From contig JADLAY010000034.1 in assembly GCA_020849765.1 (NCBI GenBank), positions 186,001 to 250,000 of the forward strand: 64,000 bases of DNA. Reading direction: 5' to 3'. The DNA comes from Anaerolineae bacterium. GTDB lineage: Bacteria; Chloroflexota; Anaerolineae; Aggregatilineales; Phototrophicaceae. The position numbers and the translations under genes are program-made. The notes beneath the pieces are model-generated. The model made no database searches. It worked only from the letters and a program-made list of their open reading frames with translations, and was not told where the DNA came from. Positions 51,498-61,219 of this stretch are shown here, one piece after another (within the stretch, counting starts at the first letter, position 1; the number at the start of each line of letters is the position of its first letter).

Positions 51498-52556
51498 ATG
51501 CGCTTCAAATGGCCTTATCCTGGTTGGACCTTTCTTACACTTCTGTTTGTTGTCGCCGCTTGCGCACCACACGCTGATGAAGTCGTTGTAATCCCAACAC
51601 TAGCCGTGCTACCGACTATTACCTCGTCTCCGACCGAAACCCCTTTGCCCACGGCAACGTCTACAGCGAGTCGCACACCAACTCCAGCATTTACAGAAAC
51701 ACCAACGACGACCCCTACGCCGGATTGTGATTGGGGCAGCTATTGGGATATGGCCGAGCCATTAGTAATTGAATTCTTGGACACGAGTGAGGTCGCTGGC
51801 GGCACAGCGAGGGTATCACTCGCCCCATTGATACTAGAGTTGCAGCGCACATGGCGTGAGTTTCAACGACTTGATGCACCGAACTGCGTCGAAGCAGTGG
51901 ATGATCAACTCGATAGGGGAATGCGTTACGCTATTGATGGCTTCAACGACTTCCTGGCTGACTTTGAAATTGGGTCGGAATTAGATTTTACGCTTGCAAA
52001 CCAATTCTTCTGGAATGCTGAGTGGTTGTTACTGGCTCAGAACATCGTTGCCGATGTGCGTCTCTCAATTGCCACTATCATATGGGGCGGTCGCGCACCA
52101 AAAGCTGTACTTCCAACAGGTCCTTTCGATCTGGAAGATGCGATGACTTACATCGCGACTACGTTTACACCAACTCCTGCTCCGCCCCGTTGCAGCATCC
52201 ACGTCATTGCATTTCGGTTCACAGATGCTGCCTCACGTCTACGCCAGCTTTCTCGCGATCGATCTCCATCTGGCATCCAAGAACTTGAGGAAACAGCGAC
52301 ATTGCGTTCAGAATTACTCAATAGTGTTCGCTCGTCGGCTTGTGCAGAAGAATTGCAGCACCTAGCGGCTACCGCTCTTGCAGACGTCGTCGCAATCTAC
52401 AGCGCGAGGCAGCAAGGGAACGCTGCCGCTGAACAGGCCGCTCTGGCCTCGTTTGAAGAACACTTTCCGCCGCTCATCACCGAGGTGCAAGCGCAAGACC
52501 CAAGGGAGGTCGAGGCTGTGCAGGAAGTCTACGACAGAATTACAGGCAGTCGATGA
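51498..52556 (+). CDS. Lipoprotein of unknown function, AT-richer than neighbours
   Basis: 352 residues. Lipobox VVAAC with Cys22, then a Thr/Pro/Ser-rich stalk (about 28-75) typical of exported proteins here. The body (76-350) is helical with several Cys and repeats of LLEL-type helices; I recognise no domain. Codons and bases look different from the flanking genes: GC is visibly near 50% against about 60% and more around it. The region 51310-52800 as a whole shares this. It may have been gained recently or may evolve fast. Monocistronic. Confidence 0.6.
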   Translation: MRFKWPYPGWTFLTLLFVVAACAPHADEVVVIPTLAVLPTITSSPTETPLPTATSTASRTPTPAFTETPTTTPTPDCDWGSYWDMAEPLVIEFLDTSEVAGGTARVSLAPLILELQRTWREFQRLDAPNCVEAVDDQLDRGMRYAIDGFNDFLADFEIGSELDFTLANQFFWNAEWLLLAQNIVADVRLSIATIIWGGRAPKAVLPTGPFDLEDAMTYIATTFTPTPAPPRCSIHVIAFRFTDAASRLRQLSRDRSPSGIQELEETATLRSELLNSVRSSACAEELQHLAATALADVVAIYSARQQGNAAAEQAALASFEEHFPPLITEVQAQDPREVEAVQEVYDRITGSR

Positions 52557-52807
52557 CCTGTCGCTCAATCTGATCACTATTTCCACCGTCTCCTCGCTCT
52601 AGATCGCTCGTCCGAAGCCCAAGAACAGAACAATACACCGGCACAGAATAAGAATGTGGCTGGTGTTTTGCTGCACATGCTAGCCTCGACGCTCAGCCCA
52701 CATAACCAGTTCGCAGATGTGGGACGTTTCCATCTTTCAAGGTAACTTAATGACAAGTGGCCTTATTCATGAAAAGAACTCTTCTTCCGGAATGAAAGGA
52801 TAGCGGC

Positions 52808-53959
52808 ATGGATTTCGAGCTAAGCCAGGAACATCGGATGTGGCAGCGCGCGCTGCGCGATTTTTGCGAGGGCGAGGTCAAACCCTACGCGCAGGAGGTC
52901 GATGAGACCGGCCAGATGCATTGGGAAACGATCCGCAAGATGCGCGACATCGGCCTTTTGGGGTTGGAAGTCCCCGAAGCCGACGGCGGCGCGGAGATGG
53001 ACACCATGGGCGTCGCCATCGCCATCGAGGAACTGGGGCGCGCTTGCGGCTCCACAGCGCTCAGCATCTCGGCGCATAACGGCCTCGGTGTCGCGCCGAT
53101 CGTGCGTTGGGGCACGGATGAACAGAAGAGCCGCTACCTGCCCCAACTCCTGAGCGGTGAGCGCCTGGGCGCGCTGGCCCTGACCGAACCGAGCGCGGGC
53201 AGCGATCTCGCCGGGGGCGTGCAGACGAGCGCCGCGCGTACCAGCGCTGGCTGGGTCGTCGATGGCAGCAAAGCCTGGATCACGAACGCGGGTCTGGCGC
53301 CCGTCATCAACGTGCTGCTGCGCACAGATCGGGAAGCGGGCACGAGCGGCTTCAGCATGATGCTCGTCCCCACCGACGCGGCTGGCCTGACCATCCATCC
53401 GCCGGAGAAGAAGATGGGCCTGCGTGGCTCGCCCACGCATATGCTCAGCTTCGAAAGTGTGGAGCTGCCCCCAGATGCGATCCTCGGTCCGGAAGGCCAG
53501 GGCTTCGCCCAGACGATGATGACGCTCGACAATGGTCGGATCAGCATTGGCGCCCTCAGCATCGGTCTGGCGCAGGCCGCCTTCGAGGAAGCCGTGCGCT
53601 ATGCCAAACAGCGGCGGGCTTTCGGCAAAGCCATTGCCGAGCACCAGGCCATCCAATGGATGATCGCTGACGCGGCGCTCGAAATCGACGCGGCACGCCT
53701 GCTGGTCTATCGCGCAGCCTGGATGAAAGACCACGATCAGGATTTCACAAAGGCGGCGGCTATGGCAAAATTGAAGGCGAGTGAAGTCGCCGAAAAGGTC
53801 TGCCACAACGCCATTCAAATCCATGGCAGCTATGGCTACAGCCGCGAATTCCCGGTCGAACGCATCTATCGCGACCAACGGCTGATGACCATTGGCGAGG
53901 GCACCAGCGAAATCCAGCGGCTGGTCATCGCACGGCGTGTTTTGAAGGAATTCCCGTAA
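52808..53959 (+). CDS. Acyl-CoA dehydrogenase, second paralogue
   Basis: 383 residues, full length. LTEPSAGSDLAGG, GSKAWITNAG, GLRGSPTHMLSFESVELP, and the C-terminal GEGTSEIQRLVIARRVL hold the FAD and catalytic Glu region. It is clearly distinct from the copy at 25356, with a different active-site loop (MTIGEGTSEIQ). It oxidises acyl-CoA esters with ETF as acceptor; substrate not known. The CDF transporter gene starts 15 bases after it. Confidence 0.93.
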   Translation: MDFELSQEHRMWQRALRDFCEGEVKPYAQEVDETGQMHWETIRKMRDIGLLGLEVPEADGGAEMDTMGVAIAIEELGRACGSTALSISAHNGLGVAPIVRWGTDEQKSRYLPQLLSGERLGALALTEPSAGSDLAGGVQTSAARTSAGWVVDGSKAWITNAGLAPVINVLLRTDREAGTSGFSMMLVPTDAAGLTIHPPEKKMGLRGSPTHMLSFESVELPPDAILGPEGQGFAQTMMTLDNGRISIGALSIGLAQAAFEEAVRYAKQRRAFGKAIAEHQAIQWMIADAALEIDAARLLVYRAAWMKDHDQDFTKAAAMAKLKASEVAEKVCHNAIQIHGSYGYSREFPVERIYRDQRLMTIGEGTSEIQRLVIARRVLKEFP

Positions 53960-53974
53960 CCGAGTGAGCAGTTC

Positions 53975-54886
53975 ATGTCCACAACAGTCCCATCGTTGAC
54001 ACGCTATGCCTGGCTGTCGATCCTCGCAGCGATCGCGACGATTGGCCTGAAAGCCAGCGCATATTTCATGACCGGCTCGGTGGGGCTGCTCTCCGATGCG
54101 CTCGAATCGTTCGTCAATCTGGCCGCGGCGATCATTGCGCTGGTCGCCTTGAGCGTCGCCTTCCGCCCTCCGGATGAAGATCACGAGTACGGTCACTACA
54201 AGATCGAGTACTTCTCCAGCGGTGTGGAAGGCACTCTGATTCTGTTGGCCGCCGCCAGCATCGCGTTCTCCAGCCTGCAGCGCCTGCTGAATCCGCAGCC
54301 GCTGGAAGCTGTGCCCGCGGGTTTGCTCGTGTCCGCCATCGCCTCGGTCATCAACTTCGCCATCGCTCGCGTCTTGATGCGCGCCGGAAAGACACACCAT
54401 TCGATCACGCTTGAAGCGGACGCGCATCATCTGATGACCGATGTGTGGACGTCAATTGGCGTGATCGGCGGCGTGCTGCTCGTCTGGCTGAGCGGCATTC
54501 AGTGGCTCGATCCGCTGATTGCGTTGTTCATCGCGGGCATGATCGTGCGTTCCGGCTTGCAGCTTGTCCGCAGGTCGGCGGAGGGGTTGATGGACACGGC
54601 CATCGACCCGGACGATCGCGCAGCGCTGGAGGCTATCCTGGACAAGTATCGCGCGCAGGGCATTGATTTCCACGCGCTGCGGACGCGCAATGCCGGTGCG
54701 CGCAAGTTCATCACCGTGCACGTGCTGGTTCCCGGCCACTGGAGTGTGCTCATGGGGCACGATCTATTGGAGCAGGTGGAACAAGAAATGCGCCTGGTTT
54801 TGCCCCAGGCGCACATCACGACACATCTTGAACCGTTAGGCGTCGCCGCAGCCCTCGAAGACGAGAGCCTCGACCGCGTTACCTGA
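53975..54886 (+). CDS. Cation diffusion facilitator (CDF) family transporter
   Basis: 303 residues, six helices and a cytoplasmic C-terminal domain. HLMTD in helix 5 keeps the His-x-x-x-Asp of the CDF metal site. Helix 2 reads SDALESFVN, where other CDFs have His or Asp at the Glu and Asp at the Asn, so the first half of the site differs. [15 protein letters not shown] is the usual loop after helix 2. It exports Zn, Fe, Mn or Co; the site variation leaves the ion open. It follows the acyl-CoA dehydrogenase by 15 bases. Confidence 0.88.
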   Translation: MSTTVPSLTRYAWLSILAAIATIGLKASAYFMTGSVGLLSDALESFVNLAAAIIALVALSVAFRPPDEDHEYGHYKIEYFSSGVEGTLILLAAASIAFSSLQRLLNPQPLEAVPAGLLVSAIASVINFAIARVLMRAGKTHHSITLEADAHHLMTDVWTSIGVIGGVLLVWLSGIQWLDPLIALFIAGMIVRSGLQLVRRSAEGLMDTAIDPDDRAALEAILDKYRAQGIDFHALRTRNAGARKFITVHVLVPGHWSVLMGHDLLEQVEQEMRLVLPQAHITTHLEPLGVAAALEDESLDRVT

Positions 54887-54899
54887 TCTCCCTCGGAGA

Positions 54900-57407
54900 T
54901 CAATCGCCATCTGTTTTGGCGTCGTCGGCCTTTTTGCGCGTCGTGCGCCGTTTACGCGTGGCCGCGGGTTTCTTCTCAGGTTCTTCGACCGCCTCGGCGC
55001 TTGCGCGTTTCGCACGTGTCCGGGCCGGTTTCTTGGCCGTCTCCGCCTCAGCGTCGGCTGCTTTCGTCTTCGCTCCGGTCGTGCGTTTGCGCGTCGCTTT
55101 GGGCTTGACCTCGGCTTCTGCTGCCGGAGCCGCCTGCTCGGCTGCGGGCGCATCGACGGCCTTGTCCTGACCATCAGCGCTCTTGCGGCGCGCGGGACGA
55201 CGCCTACGCGTGGCTGGCGACTTGACCTCCGCTGGCTCAGGCGCTGCTGGGGCGACAGATTCTTCGACGATGGCTGCGGGCTGCGCTGCTTCAGGCTCGT
55301 CTTCAACTACCGGCGCATCGACCACAACCTCGCCGGTGACCGCCGCGCCCGCCTTGCGATGGCGTCCACCGCGGCGACGGCGCTTGCGCTTGGCCGGTGC
55401 GACTTCCCCATCGGCGCCGGGTTGGACCTGGGCCACGACATCCCCCGATTCCGTCTTCCCGGCTTCGGCTGCTACGCTGGGCGCAGGCACACCGGGCGGG
55501 GCATCATCAGACACGGTCTCGGCGCTCGCGAACGAACGCCAGCCGCCCTTAAGTTCCGTCTCCGGCACGCCGTAGAAATAGCGAACACCATCTTTCGTGC
55601 GCAGGACGAGGTCGTAGCGCACCTCGGCCAGGCGGCGATATTTACGCCAGAGGCCATAGTCGCCATTCCAGCGCACCTGATCGAGCACGACAGGATTCGA
55701 CTCTTGCTGCTTGATGACGTAGCGCCACAGCTTACTGGCCGAATTGCGCGTGACATTGCGGGTCACACTGCTCGTCCGCAGGTCGCGCAGCGTATAGACG
55801 TTGATCGAACCGCGCGACTCGACGGCGACGACTTCGACACCAATCCGCGGGAGTTCGTCCGGCGGAGTTGAGGGTACTGGCGCAGGTGCGGCCTTGGGCG
55901 GCTCGCGCAGGGGCTCGCGCACTTCGCGCGGCGTTTCACGCGGCTCACGGTCGCGCCGCTCACGACGATGATCGCGATGCCGATCCGGCAGGGCTGGGCG
56001 CGGACGCTCTTCGGCGATCACAGGCGGCGGCGCCAATTCTTCCGCATCAGGCACAATCGGCGACGGGACTTCGGGCACGACGGTGCGCACGCCACGCTCA
56101 TCCTGCGCCTCAAGCACAAGCTTGATGATCTGATCGCGCGAGGCAAGGATCGATTCACCATTGGTGCGAATGTAGATCTTGCTCGTCTCGAGCGCGTAAG
56201 GCCGTTCCGGCCCACGCGGCACCTGGACGCGCACGATCTGCTTCCCCTGCGTGACAGGGATATCGATCACCAGCCCAAGCGATGGCGACAACATCATGTC
56301 GATGGCGCGCGTGAGCTGCTCGATCAGCATCTGCGGCTGCTCGATACCCGCGGGCAGCCGGAACATCTCCGTGCCCATGCCCAGGTAGAGCGTACCGCCA
56401 TGGGTGTTGGCGAAGGCGCAGATATCCGCCAGTACGTTGTAGCGGAGCACCCCACCCTGTGTCGGCGCATCGTAGAAGGCCTGGACGAGATTGACGCCCT
56501 GCACACGCGCCGCCTGAACATCATCTTCCGGCTTCTCACCGGGGATGTACGGGCGCGAACTGGCGAAATCGCTGCTCTCGAACAGTTCCTGCAGGGACTC
56601 GAAGGATTGATCGCGCAGGCGCAGTTCGGTCGCGCGTTCACCAACGCCGAAGTTGATCACTTTGCCACGGCGGTCGGACTGCGAGTCGAGGCGGTGCGCA
56701 TCTGAGCCCTGGATGCAGCGCATCCGGCGCGGATATTCCGGCTTGCTGCCGTCGAAGAACGACTGCGTCGCGTAGCGCCCGCGCTTCGCCAGGTCGGTCA
56801 CTTCCAGCGCGTGGAGGTGATGATCCTGCGTGTAGGCGATGCGCGTTTGGCCGCCGAAATCGATGTTGCGCATGGCCACGCCGTGCGCGGCATTCACGTG
56901 TGCCGCGATACAGATACCGCCCGCTTCACGAATCGCGCGATAGGCGGTCAGCACGTCGGCGGATGCGCCGACTTCGGTCAGGCCGCTCTCGATCGCTTCG
57001 TAAGGCAAGCGCAAATTCAGGAGCACATGCTCCAGGCGGCGGATCGGCGTTCTGGGATGAAAGATGCCCAGGACGTGAAAACCGAAGGTCGCCGTAAACT
57101 CGAAGCCAGGCAGCACCAGGATCTTGTTCAGCAGGCGGCGATACTCGGCCAGCGTACGCTGCTCATCGGGTGTCGCTTGCCCGCGCGCGGCCAGAAATTC
57201 GAGTTGTTCGACGATCCGCTGCAAGGTGGCGTACCCGGCCACAGTGTTGTGATCGGTGAAGGCGAGCACGTCGATGCCGCGCAGTTCCGCGCGCTGCAGG
57301 ATGTCCAGATAGGTTACGGTCGGTTGCTGATAATCGGCGGATGCCGGGGTGTGGATATGTAAATCGACGCGGTACCAATCGGCCCGGTCGGATTTGCGAG
57401 AAGTCAC
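54900..57407 (-). CDS. PHP domain - AlbA_2 (Schlafen-type) protein with histone-H1-like tail
   Basis: 835 residues, four parts. (1) Residues 10-290: PHP metal-dependent phosphoesterase fold, with HIH (17-19), TDHNTVAG, LVLPGFEFT, AAHVNAAHG and CIQGSDAHR giving the metal ligands. (2) About 295-430: AlbA_2 nucleic-acid-binding domain, VQGVNLVQAFYDA, ICAFANTHGGTLYLGMG and KIYIRTNGES. (3) About 450-625: Arg-rich linker, then an unrecognised beta-rich domain ending YFYGVPETELKGGW. (4) 670-835: Ala/Pro tail with Lys/Arg blocks, like eukaryotic histone H1 and HU-tail proteins. PHP enzymes hydrolyse phosphoesters; with AlbA the substrate may be RNA or DNA. Function undescribed to my knowledge. Confidence 0.82.
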   Translation of the reverse strand: MTSRKSDRADWYRVDLHIHTPASADYQQPTVTYLDILQRAELRGIDVLAFTDHNTVAGYATLQRIVEQLEFLAARGQATPDEQRTLAEYRRLLNKILVLPGFEFTATFGFHVLGIFHPRTPIRRLEHVLLNLRLPYEAIESGLTEVGASADVLTAYRAIREAGGICIAAHVNAAHGVAMRNIDFGGQTRIAYTQDHHLHALEVTDLAKRGRYATQSFFDGSKPEYPRRMRCIQGSDAHRLDSQSDRRGKVINFGVGERATELRLRDQSFESLQELFESSDFASSRPYIPGEKPEDDVQAARVQGVNLVQAFYDAPTQGGVLRYNVLADICAFANTHGGTLYLGMGTEMFRLPAGIEQPQMLIEQLTRAIDMMLSPSLGLVIDIPVTQGKQIVRVQVPRGPERPYALETSKIYIRTNGESILASRDQIIKLVLEAQDERGVRTVVPEVPSPIVPDAEELAPPPVIAEERPRPALPDRHRDHRRERRDREPRETPREVREPLREPPKAAPAPVPSTPPDELPRIGVEVVAVESRGSINVYTLRDLRTSSVTRNVTRNSASKLWRYVIKQQESNPVVLDQVRWNGDYGLWRKYRRLAEVRYDLVLRTKDGVRYFYGVPETELKGGWRSFASAETVSDDAPPGVPAPSVAAEAGKTESGDVVAQVQPGADGEVAPAKRKRRRRGGRHRKAGAAVTGEVVVDAPVVEDEPEAAQPAAIVEESVAPAAPEPAEVKSPATRRRRPARRKSADGQDKAVDAPAAEQAAPAAEAEVKPKATRKRTTGAKTKAADAEAETAKKPARTRAKRASAEAVEEPEKKPAATRKRRTTRKKADDAKTDGD

Positions 57408-57545
57408 GGTCTGCTCCAGGTGGGATTGTCAACGCCAAAGCTGGCGCATTTACATCTAAACTGTAAGTCACACATCTGATAATTGTCTCACATTCTTACA
57501 TAGTTGCAACTACGGTAATTTACTTAGCAATAAATTGAGGGAAAC

Positions 57546-57574
57546 AAACAAAAAGGCGCTGTGGTGCGCCTTTT
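57546..57574 (-). terminator. Terminator after the receiver gene
   Basis: AAAAGGCGC/GCGCCTTTT stem (57551-57559 with 57566-57574), 6-base loop; the minus strand continues TTGTTTG. Confidence 0.8.
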
Positions 57575-57582
57575 ACGATGCC

Positions 57583-57948
57583 TTATGAGGGTCGCGTAGC
57601 CAGCAACTTGCTGAATAATTCGGGCAGTTCTTCCGGCTCAAACGGCTTGAGCAAGAACGAACTGGCGCCTGCCTGCATTGCTTCGCGCTCGACATCCATA
57701 CCCGATGTGATCACGACCGGGATTTGGGCAAAGGCGGGCACCTGGCGCAGGTCGCGCACCACCTTGTCGCCTTCGACGTCGGATAGGTGATAGTCCATCA
57801 ACACGATGTCCGGGCACAGTTGGTGCATCTTCGGCACCACGTCCAGGCCGCGCGGCACGGTGCTCACTTCGTAGCCATCCAACTCCAAGAGAGTCTGTAA
57901 CAGCTTCACAGTCGTTCGATCGTCGTCGACAAGCATTATTCTGGTCAC
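57583..57948 (-). CDS. Single-domain response regulator receiver
   Basis: 121 residues from GTG 57948 (AGAGGG about 8 bases upstream); a longer frame reaches 57984. Receiver fold with acidic pocket DDD (8-10), phospho-acceptor Asp52 in IVLMDYHL, a Ser at IPVVITSG and Lys in LKPFEP. There is no output domain and no kinase gene nearby, so it works as a stand-alone signal protein, probably through protein contacts. Its gene lies 176 bases upstream of the PHP-AlbA gene on the same strand, separated by a terminator. Confidence 0.85.
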   Translation of the reverse strand: MTRIMLVDDDRTTVKLLQTLLELDGYEVSTVPRGLDVVPKMHQLCPDIVLMDYHLSDVEGDKVVRDLRQVPAFAQIPVVITSGMDVEREAMQAGASSFLLKPFEPEELPELFSKLLATRPS

Positions 57949-58027
57949 AGTACGTTCCCTCTCGCAACTGCTCGTGTGCCGCACCGAATACGACGCAGCA
58001 CACGAGGGCTGTTCGTGACGTTACATC

Positions 58028-60562
58028 TCAGTTTACTGGCTTCTCTTGCGCCTGTCCATTAGGGCTTAGTTGGGGTTCAGACGCCAGCGCCGTATTGAGC
58101 ACGTCCTCCAGTTGTTCGACCAGAACAAAGTGCAGCTTTTTGCGCACCTCTTCCGGCAGATCGTCAAGATCATTCTCGTTGCGTCGAGGCAGAATGACCG
58201 TATCGACGCCGAAGCGGCTGGCGGCCAGCACCTTATCCTTGATCCCGCCGACGGGCAAGACCTGCCCACGCAGTGTGATCTCGCCGGTCATCGCCACGTT
58301 GTGCTTGACCGGACGCCCGGTGAGCAGCGACGCGAGTGCGACCGCCATCGTCACACCGGCGGACGGGCCATCCTTCGGCACCGCGCCGGATGGCACGTGC
58401 AGATGGATGTCGTGATCGACCACGTAATCCTCAGGGATGCCGAGATCTTTCGCCTTGGCGCGCACGGCGCTAAAGGCAATTCGAGCGCTTTCCTGCATGA
58501 CTTCGCCCAGGTGCCCCGTGTATTGGAAGCCCTTGTTGCCGGGCATGCCGGTCGCCTCGATGAAGAGGACATCGCCGCCGACGGGCGTCCAGGCCAGACC
58601 GGTCGCGACGCCGGGACGGTCGACGCGCTCGATCACTTCGTCGTAACCGAAGCGCGGCTTGCCCAACAGCTCACGCAGTAGCGGCACGTCGATCTCGACG
58701 GCGCCGGACGTGCCCTCGGCGATGCGCGTGACGACCTTGCGCGCCGCCCGCCCGATCTCGCGTTCCAGGGTACGCACACCGGCTTCACGGGTGTAATCGT
58801 GAATCACGGTCTGCAACGCTTCTGGCTCGAAGCTGATTTCGTCTGACCGCAGACCGTTCTCGCGAATCTGACGCGGCACCAGATACTGCTGCGCGATGGC
58901 GATCTTTTCCTGCGCCGTGTAGCCGCTCAACTGGATGATCTCCATGCGGTCACGCAGCGGCCCGGGGATCGGGTCCAGCTCGTTCGCGGTCGTGATGAAG
59001 ATGACCTCGCTCAGGTCGAAAGCAATGTCCAGATAGTGATCGCGGAACTCGTTGTTCTGTTCCGGATCGAGCACTTCGAGCAGCGCGCTCGCCGGGTCGC
59101 CCCGGAAGTCACGCCCGAGCTTGTCGATCTCATCCAGCATGATGATCGGATTGCGTGACTCGGCACGACGGATCGTCTGGACGATGCGGCCAGGCATCGC
59201 GCCGATGTAGGTGCGACGGAAGCCGCGGATCTCGGCCTCATCGCGCACACCACCGAGACTCATGCGGATGAACTTGCGCCCCATCGCCCGCGCAATCGAC
59301 GCCCCCAACGATGTCTTGCCGACACCGGGCGGGCCGACGAAGCACAGGATGGCGCCTTCCCGATTGCGCCGAATGTTATCCGTCACTTCGACCTTTTCCA
59401 GTTCGTCGGCGCGTTCCGAGCGCAGCTTGCGTACGGCCAGATATTCCAGGATGCGCGCCTTGATGTCGGTCAGACCGTAGTGATCTTCGTCCAGGACGGT
59501 GCGCGCATGGGCGATGTCGAGGTTGTCATCGGTGCGCTTCGACCACGGCAGGCTGGTGATCCAATCGAGATATGTGCGAATGACGCCATACTCAGCAGCG
59601 GCCGTCGGCAGCTTCGACAGGCGATCCAGTTCGCGCGTGGCCTCTTTGTGGGCCTCTTCCGTCATACCGGATTCGGCGATCTTGCGCCGGAACTCTTCGA
59701 CCTCGACCGTTTGCTCGTCACCTTCACCCAGCTCACGCTGAATCGCCTTGAGCTGTTCGCGCAGGAAGTATTCGCGCTGAACCTTCTCCATCTCGCTCTG
59801 GGCTTCGGTCTGGATCTTGCGCCCCAGTTCGAGAACTTCGAGTTCCTTGGTCAGAATGCTCATCAAGCGGCGCAGCTTGGCTTCGACGCTGTCCAGTTCG
59901 AGCAGTTCTTGTGCATCGACCAGGTCGATACGGATGTAGGTGGCAATCGTGTAGACGAGCTGGAGCGGATCGTCGACGTTGAGCGCGTTCGAGATCAACT
60001 CACCGGGGATGCTCGGCACCAGATCGGCCAGGCGCGTGAACAGATCGACCACGTTGCGCGTGATCGCTTCCACTTCCAGCGATTGACTCACTTCTTCCGG
60101 TGCCGCGTGAACGTTGGCGCGCAGGAAGGGATCGGTCGACGTGAATTCGTCCACCTCAAGCCGCGAAATGCCCTGCACCAGCATTCGAATCGTGCCATCC
60201 GGCGCTCGGAAGAGCCGGTGGATGGTCGCCAGTGTCCCGACGCGATAGATATCATCCGGGCCGGGCGTTTCCAGGTCCGGATCTTTGGCCGTGACGAGCG
60301 CGATCATGCGGTCGCCGCTCACCACCTCGTCGACGAGTTTGATACTGCGCGGCTGCCCCACCGTCAGCGGCACAGCCGTTTGCGGATAGACAACCAGCCC
60401 ACGGAGCGGCAGCAGCGGCAGTTCCGGAGGAACGCTCGGCTGTTCCAGCACGTCAGCATCCTGACCATCCTTGACGACGACGTCTGGCGCTTCCAATTCC
60501 GCTTCTGGCTGTTGAGCCTCCGTCTCTGGGGCGATGACGGTATTCTCTTTGGGATCAGTCAT
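58028..60562 (-). CDS. lon: ATP-dependent protease Lon
   Basis: 844 residues. An acidic extension (1-45) precedes the LonN domain ([13 protein letters not shown]), then a helical part, the AAA+ module with Walker [12 protein letters not shown] and [11 protein letters not shown], and the protease domain with the Ser734-Lys777 dyad (KDGPSAG, GGIKDK). It degrades unfolded and regulatory proteins. The gene starts 5 bases after the hsp20 stop, so the two are one operon. Length and motifs match the bacterial LonA type. Confidence 0.96.
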   Translation of the reverse strand: MTDPKENTVIAPETEAQQPEAELEAPDVVVKDGQDADVLEQPSVPPELPLLPLRGLVVYPQTAVPLTVGQPRSIKLVDEVVSGDRMIALVTAKDPDLETPGPDDIYRVGTLATIHRLFRAPDGTIRMLVQGISRLEVDEFTSTDPFLRANVHAAPEEVSQSLEVEAITRNVVDLFTRLADLVPSIPGELISNALNVDDPLQLVYTIATYIRIDLVDAQELLELDSVEAKLRRLMSILTKELEVLELGRKIQTEAQSEMEKVQREYFLREQLKAIQRELGEGDEQTVEVEEFRRKIAESGMTEEAHKEATRELDRLSKLPTAAAEYGVIRTYLDWITSLPWSKRTDDNLDIAHARTVLDEDHYGLTDIKARILEYLAVRKLRSERADELEKVEVTDNIRRNREGAILCFVGPPGVGKTSLGASIARAMGRKFIRMSLGGVRDEAEIRGFRRTYIGAMPGRIVQTIRRAESRNPIIMLDEIDKLGRDFRGDPASALLEVLDPEQNNEFRDHYLDIAFDLSEVIFITTANELDPIPGPLRDRMEIIQLSGYTAQEKIAIAQQYLVPRQIRENGLRSDEISFEPEALQTVIHDYTREAGVRTLEREIGRAARKVVTRIAEGTSGAVEIDVPLLRELLGKPRFGYDEVIERVDRPGVATGLAWTPVGGDVLFIEATGMPGNKGFQYTGHLGEVMQESARIAFSAVRAKAKDLGIPEDYVVDHDIHLHVPSGAVPKDGPSAGVTMAVALASLLTGRPVKHNVAMTGEITLRGQVLPVGGIKDKVLAASRFGVDTVILPRRNENDLDDLPEEVRKKLHFVLVEQLEDVLNTALASEPQLSPNGQAQEKPVN

Positions 60563-60567
60563 CTGAG

Positions 60568-61011
60568 TTATTCCTGTGTCTTTGTATGGCCGTCATTGGG
60601 CTGCTCGACACGAATCTGCACCTGCGCAAGACGCGGCAGTTCGACCTGCAGAAATCCGTCTCGATAGTTGGCGCTCACCTGGTCGCGATCGATGCTCCAG
60701 GGTAAGCTGACTTCGATACGGAACTCGCCATAGCCAATTTCGACCTGATGAAAAGCAGCATGTTCGCGGGACGGGCGCTCACGTACGCCTGTGATGGCGA
60801 TACGCCCTTCCAGCAACACCACATTGAAATCACCCGCTCTCATGCCGGCAATTTCGACCACTACCAGCAATTTATCTGGCAGTTCAATCACATCTGTTGG
60901 CGGACTGAACCGACGGTTGCTTCCTCGCCAAACCACGTAGCTCTCTACTCGCCACGACTGCCCACCCGTATGACCGCCTTCGGGGGTCAGATCGTGCTTC
61001 TCGTCTTGCAT
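60568..61011 (-). CDS. Small heat-shock protein (Hsp20/alpha-crystallin)
   Basis: 147 residues. The alpha-crystallin domain covers about 38-135: [33 protein letters not shown] and [27 protein letters not shown]. The C-terminus ends without a clear I-x-I motif but with VRVEQP-type sequence. It holds unfolding proteins ready for chaperones. Start supported by GGAGG 9 bases before ATG. First gene of an operon with lon. An extended -10 and an inverted repeat over the -35 region suggest heat-shock control by an unknown regulator. Confidence 0.93.
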   Translation of the reverse strand: MQDEKHDLTPEGGHTGGQSWRVESYVVWRGSNRRFSPPTDVIELPDKLLVVVEIAGMRAGDFNVVLLEGRIAITGVRERPSREHAAFHQVEIGYGEFRIEVSLPWSIDRDQVSANYRDGFLQVELPRLAQVQIRVEQPNDGHTKTQE

Positions 61012-61062
61012 CCGTGTTCGCCTCCGCCTTGCATCGACCCTCTCACATCAAGTGTTGGTAGG

Positions 61063-61071
61063 ATTATAACA
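61063..61071 (-). promoter_or_regulatory. Extended -10 promoter of the hsp20-lon operon
   Basis: On the minus strand TGTTATAAT, about 52 bases before the hsp20 ATG. The -35 position reads GAAGTA, poor, but lies inside an inverted repeat. Confidence 0.55.
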
Positions 61072-61082
61072 CGCGGCATTAC

Positions 61083-61101
61083 AGATACTTCGTAAGCATC
61101 T
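61083..61101. promoter_or_regulatory. Candidate heat-shock operator over the -35 of hsp20-lon
   Basis: AGATACTT-CGT-AAGCATCT: 8-base arms matching at 7 positions. It is not CIRCE (TTAGCACTC-N9-GAGTGCTAA) and is not a HspR inverted repeat that I recognise. Confidence 0.4.
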
Positions 61102-61219
61102 GAGTCTACTCCCGCATGATGAGAATAGTAGCGATTTCGCGTAAACGATGTGTTAGATAAGATGGCGGCCACAGACTTCTAACGCGTTTAAAACAAACGG
61201 GTACCGATCAGCCCGCAAC

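Noticed and set aside
52820..54430. 536-residue open frame opposite the acyl-CoA dehydrogenase and CDF genes
   Set aside because: Spans two real genes in antisense and shows no family motif, as expected for high-GC shadows.
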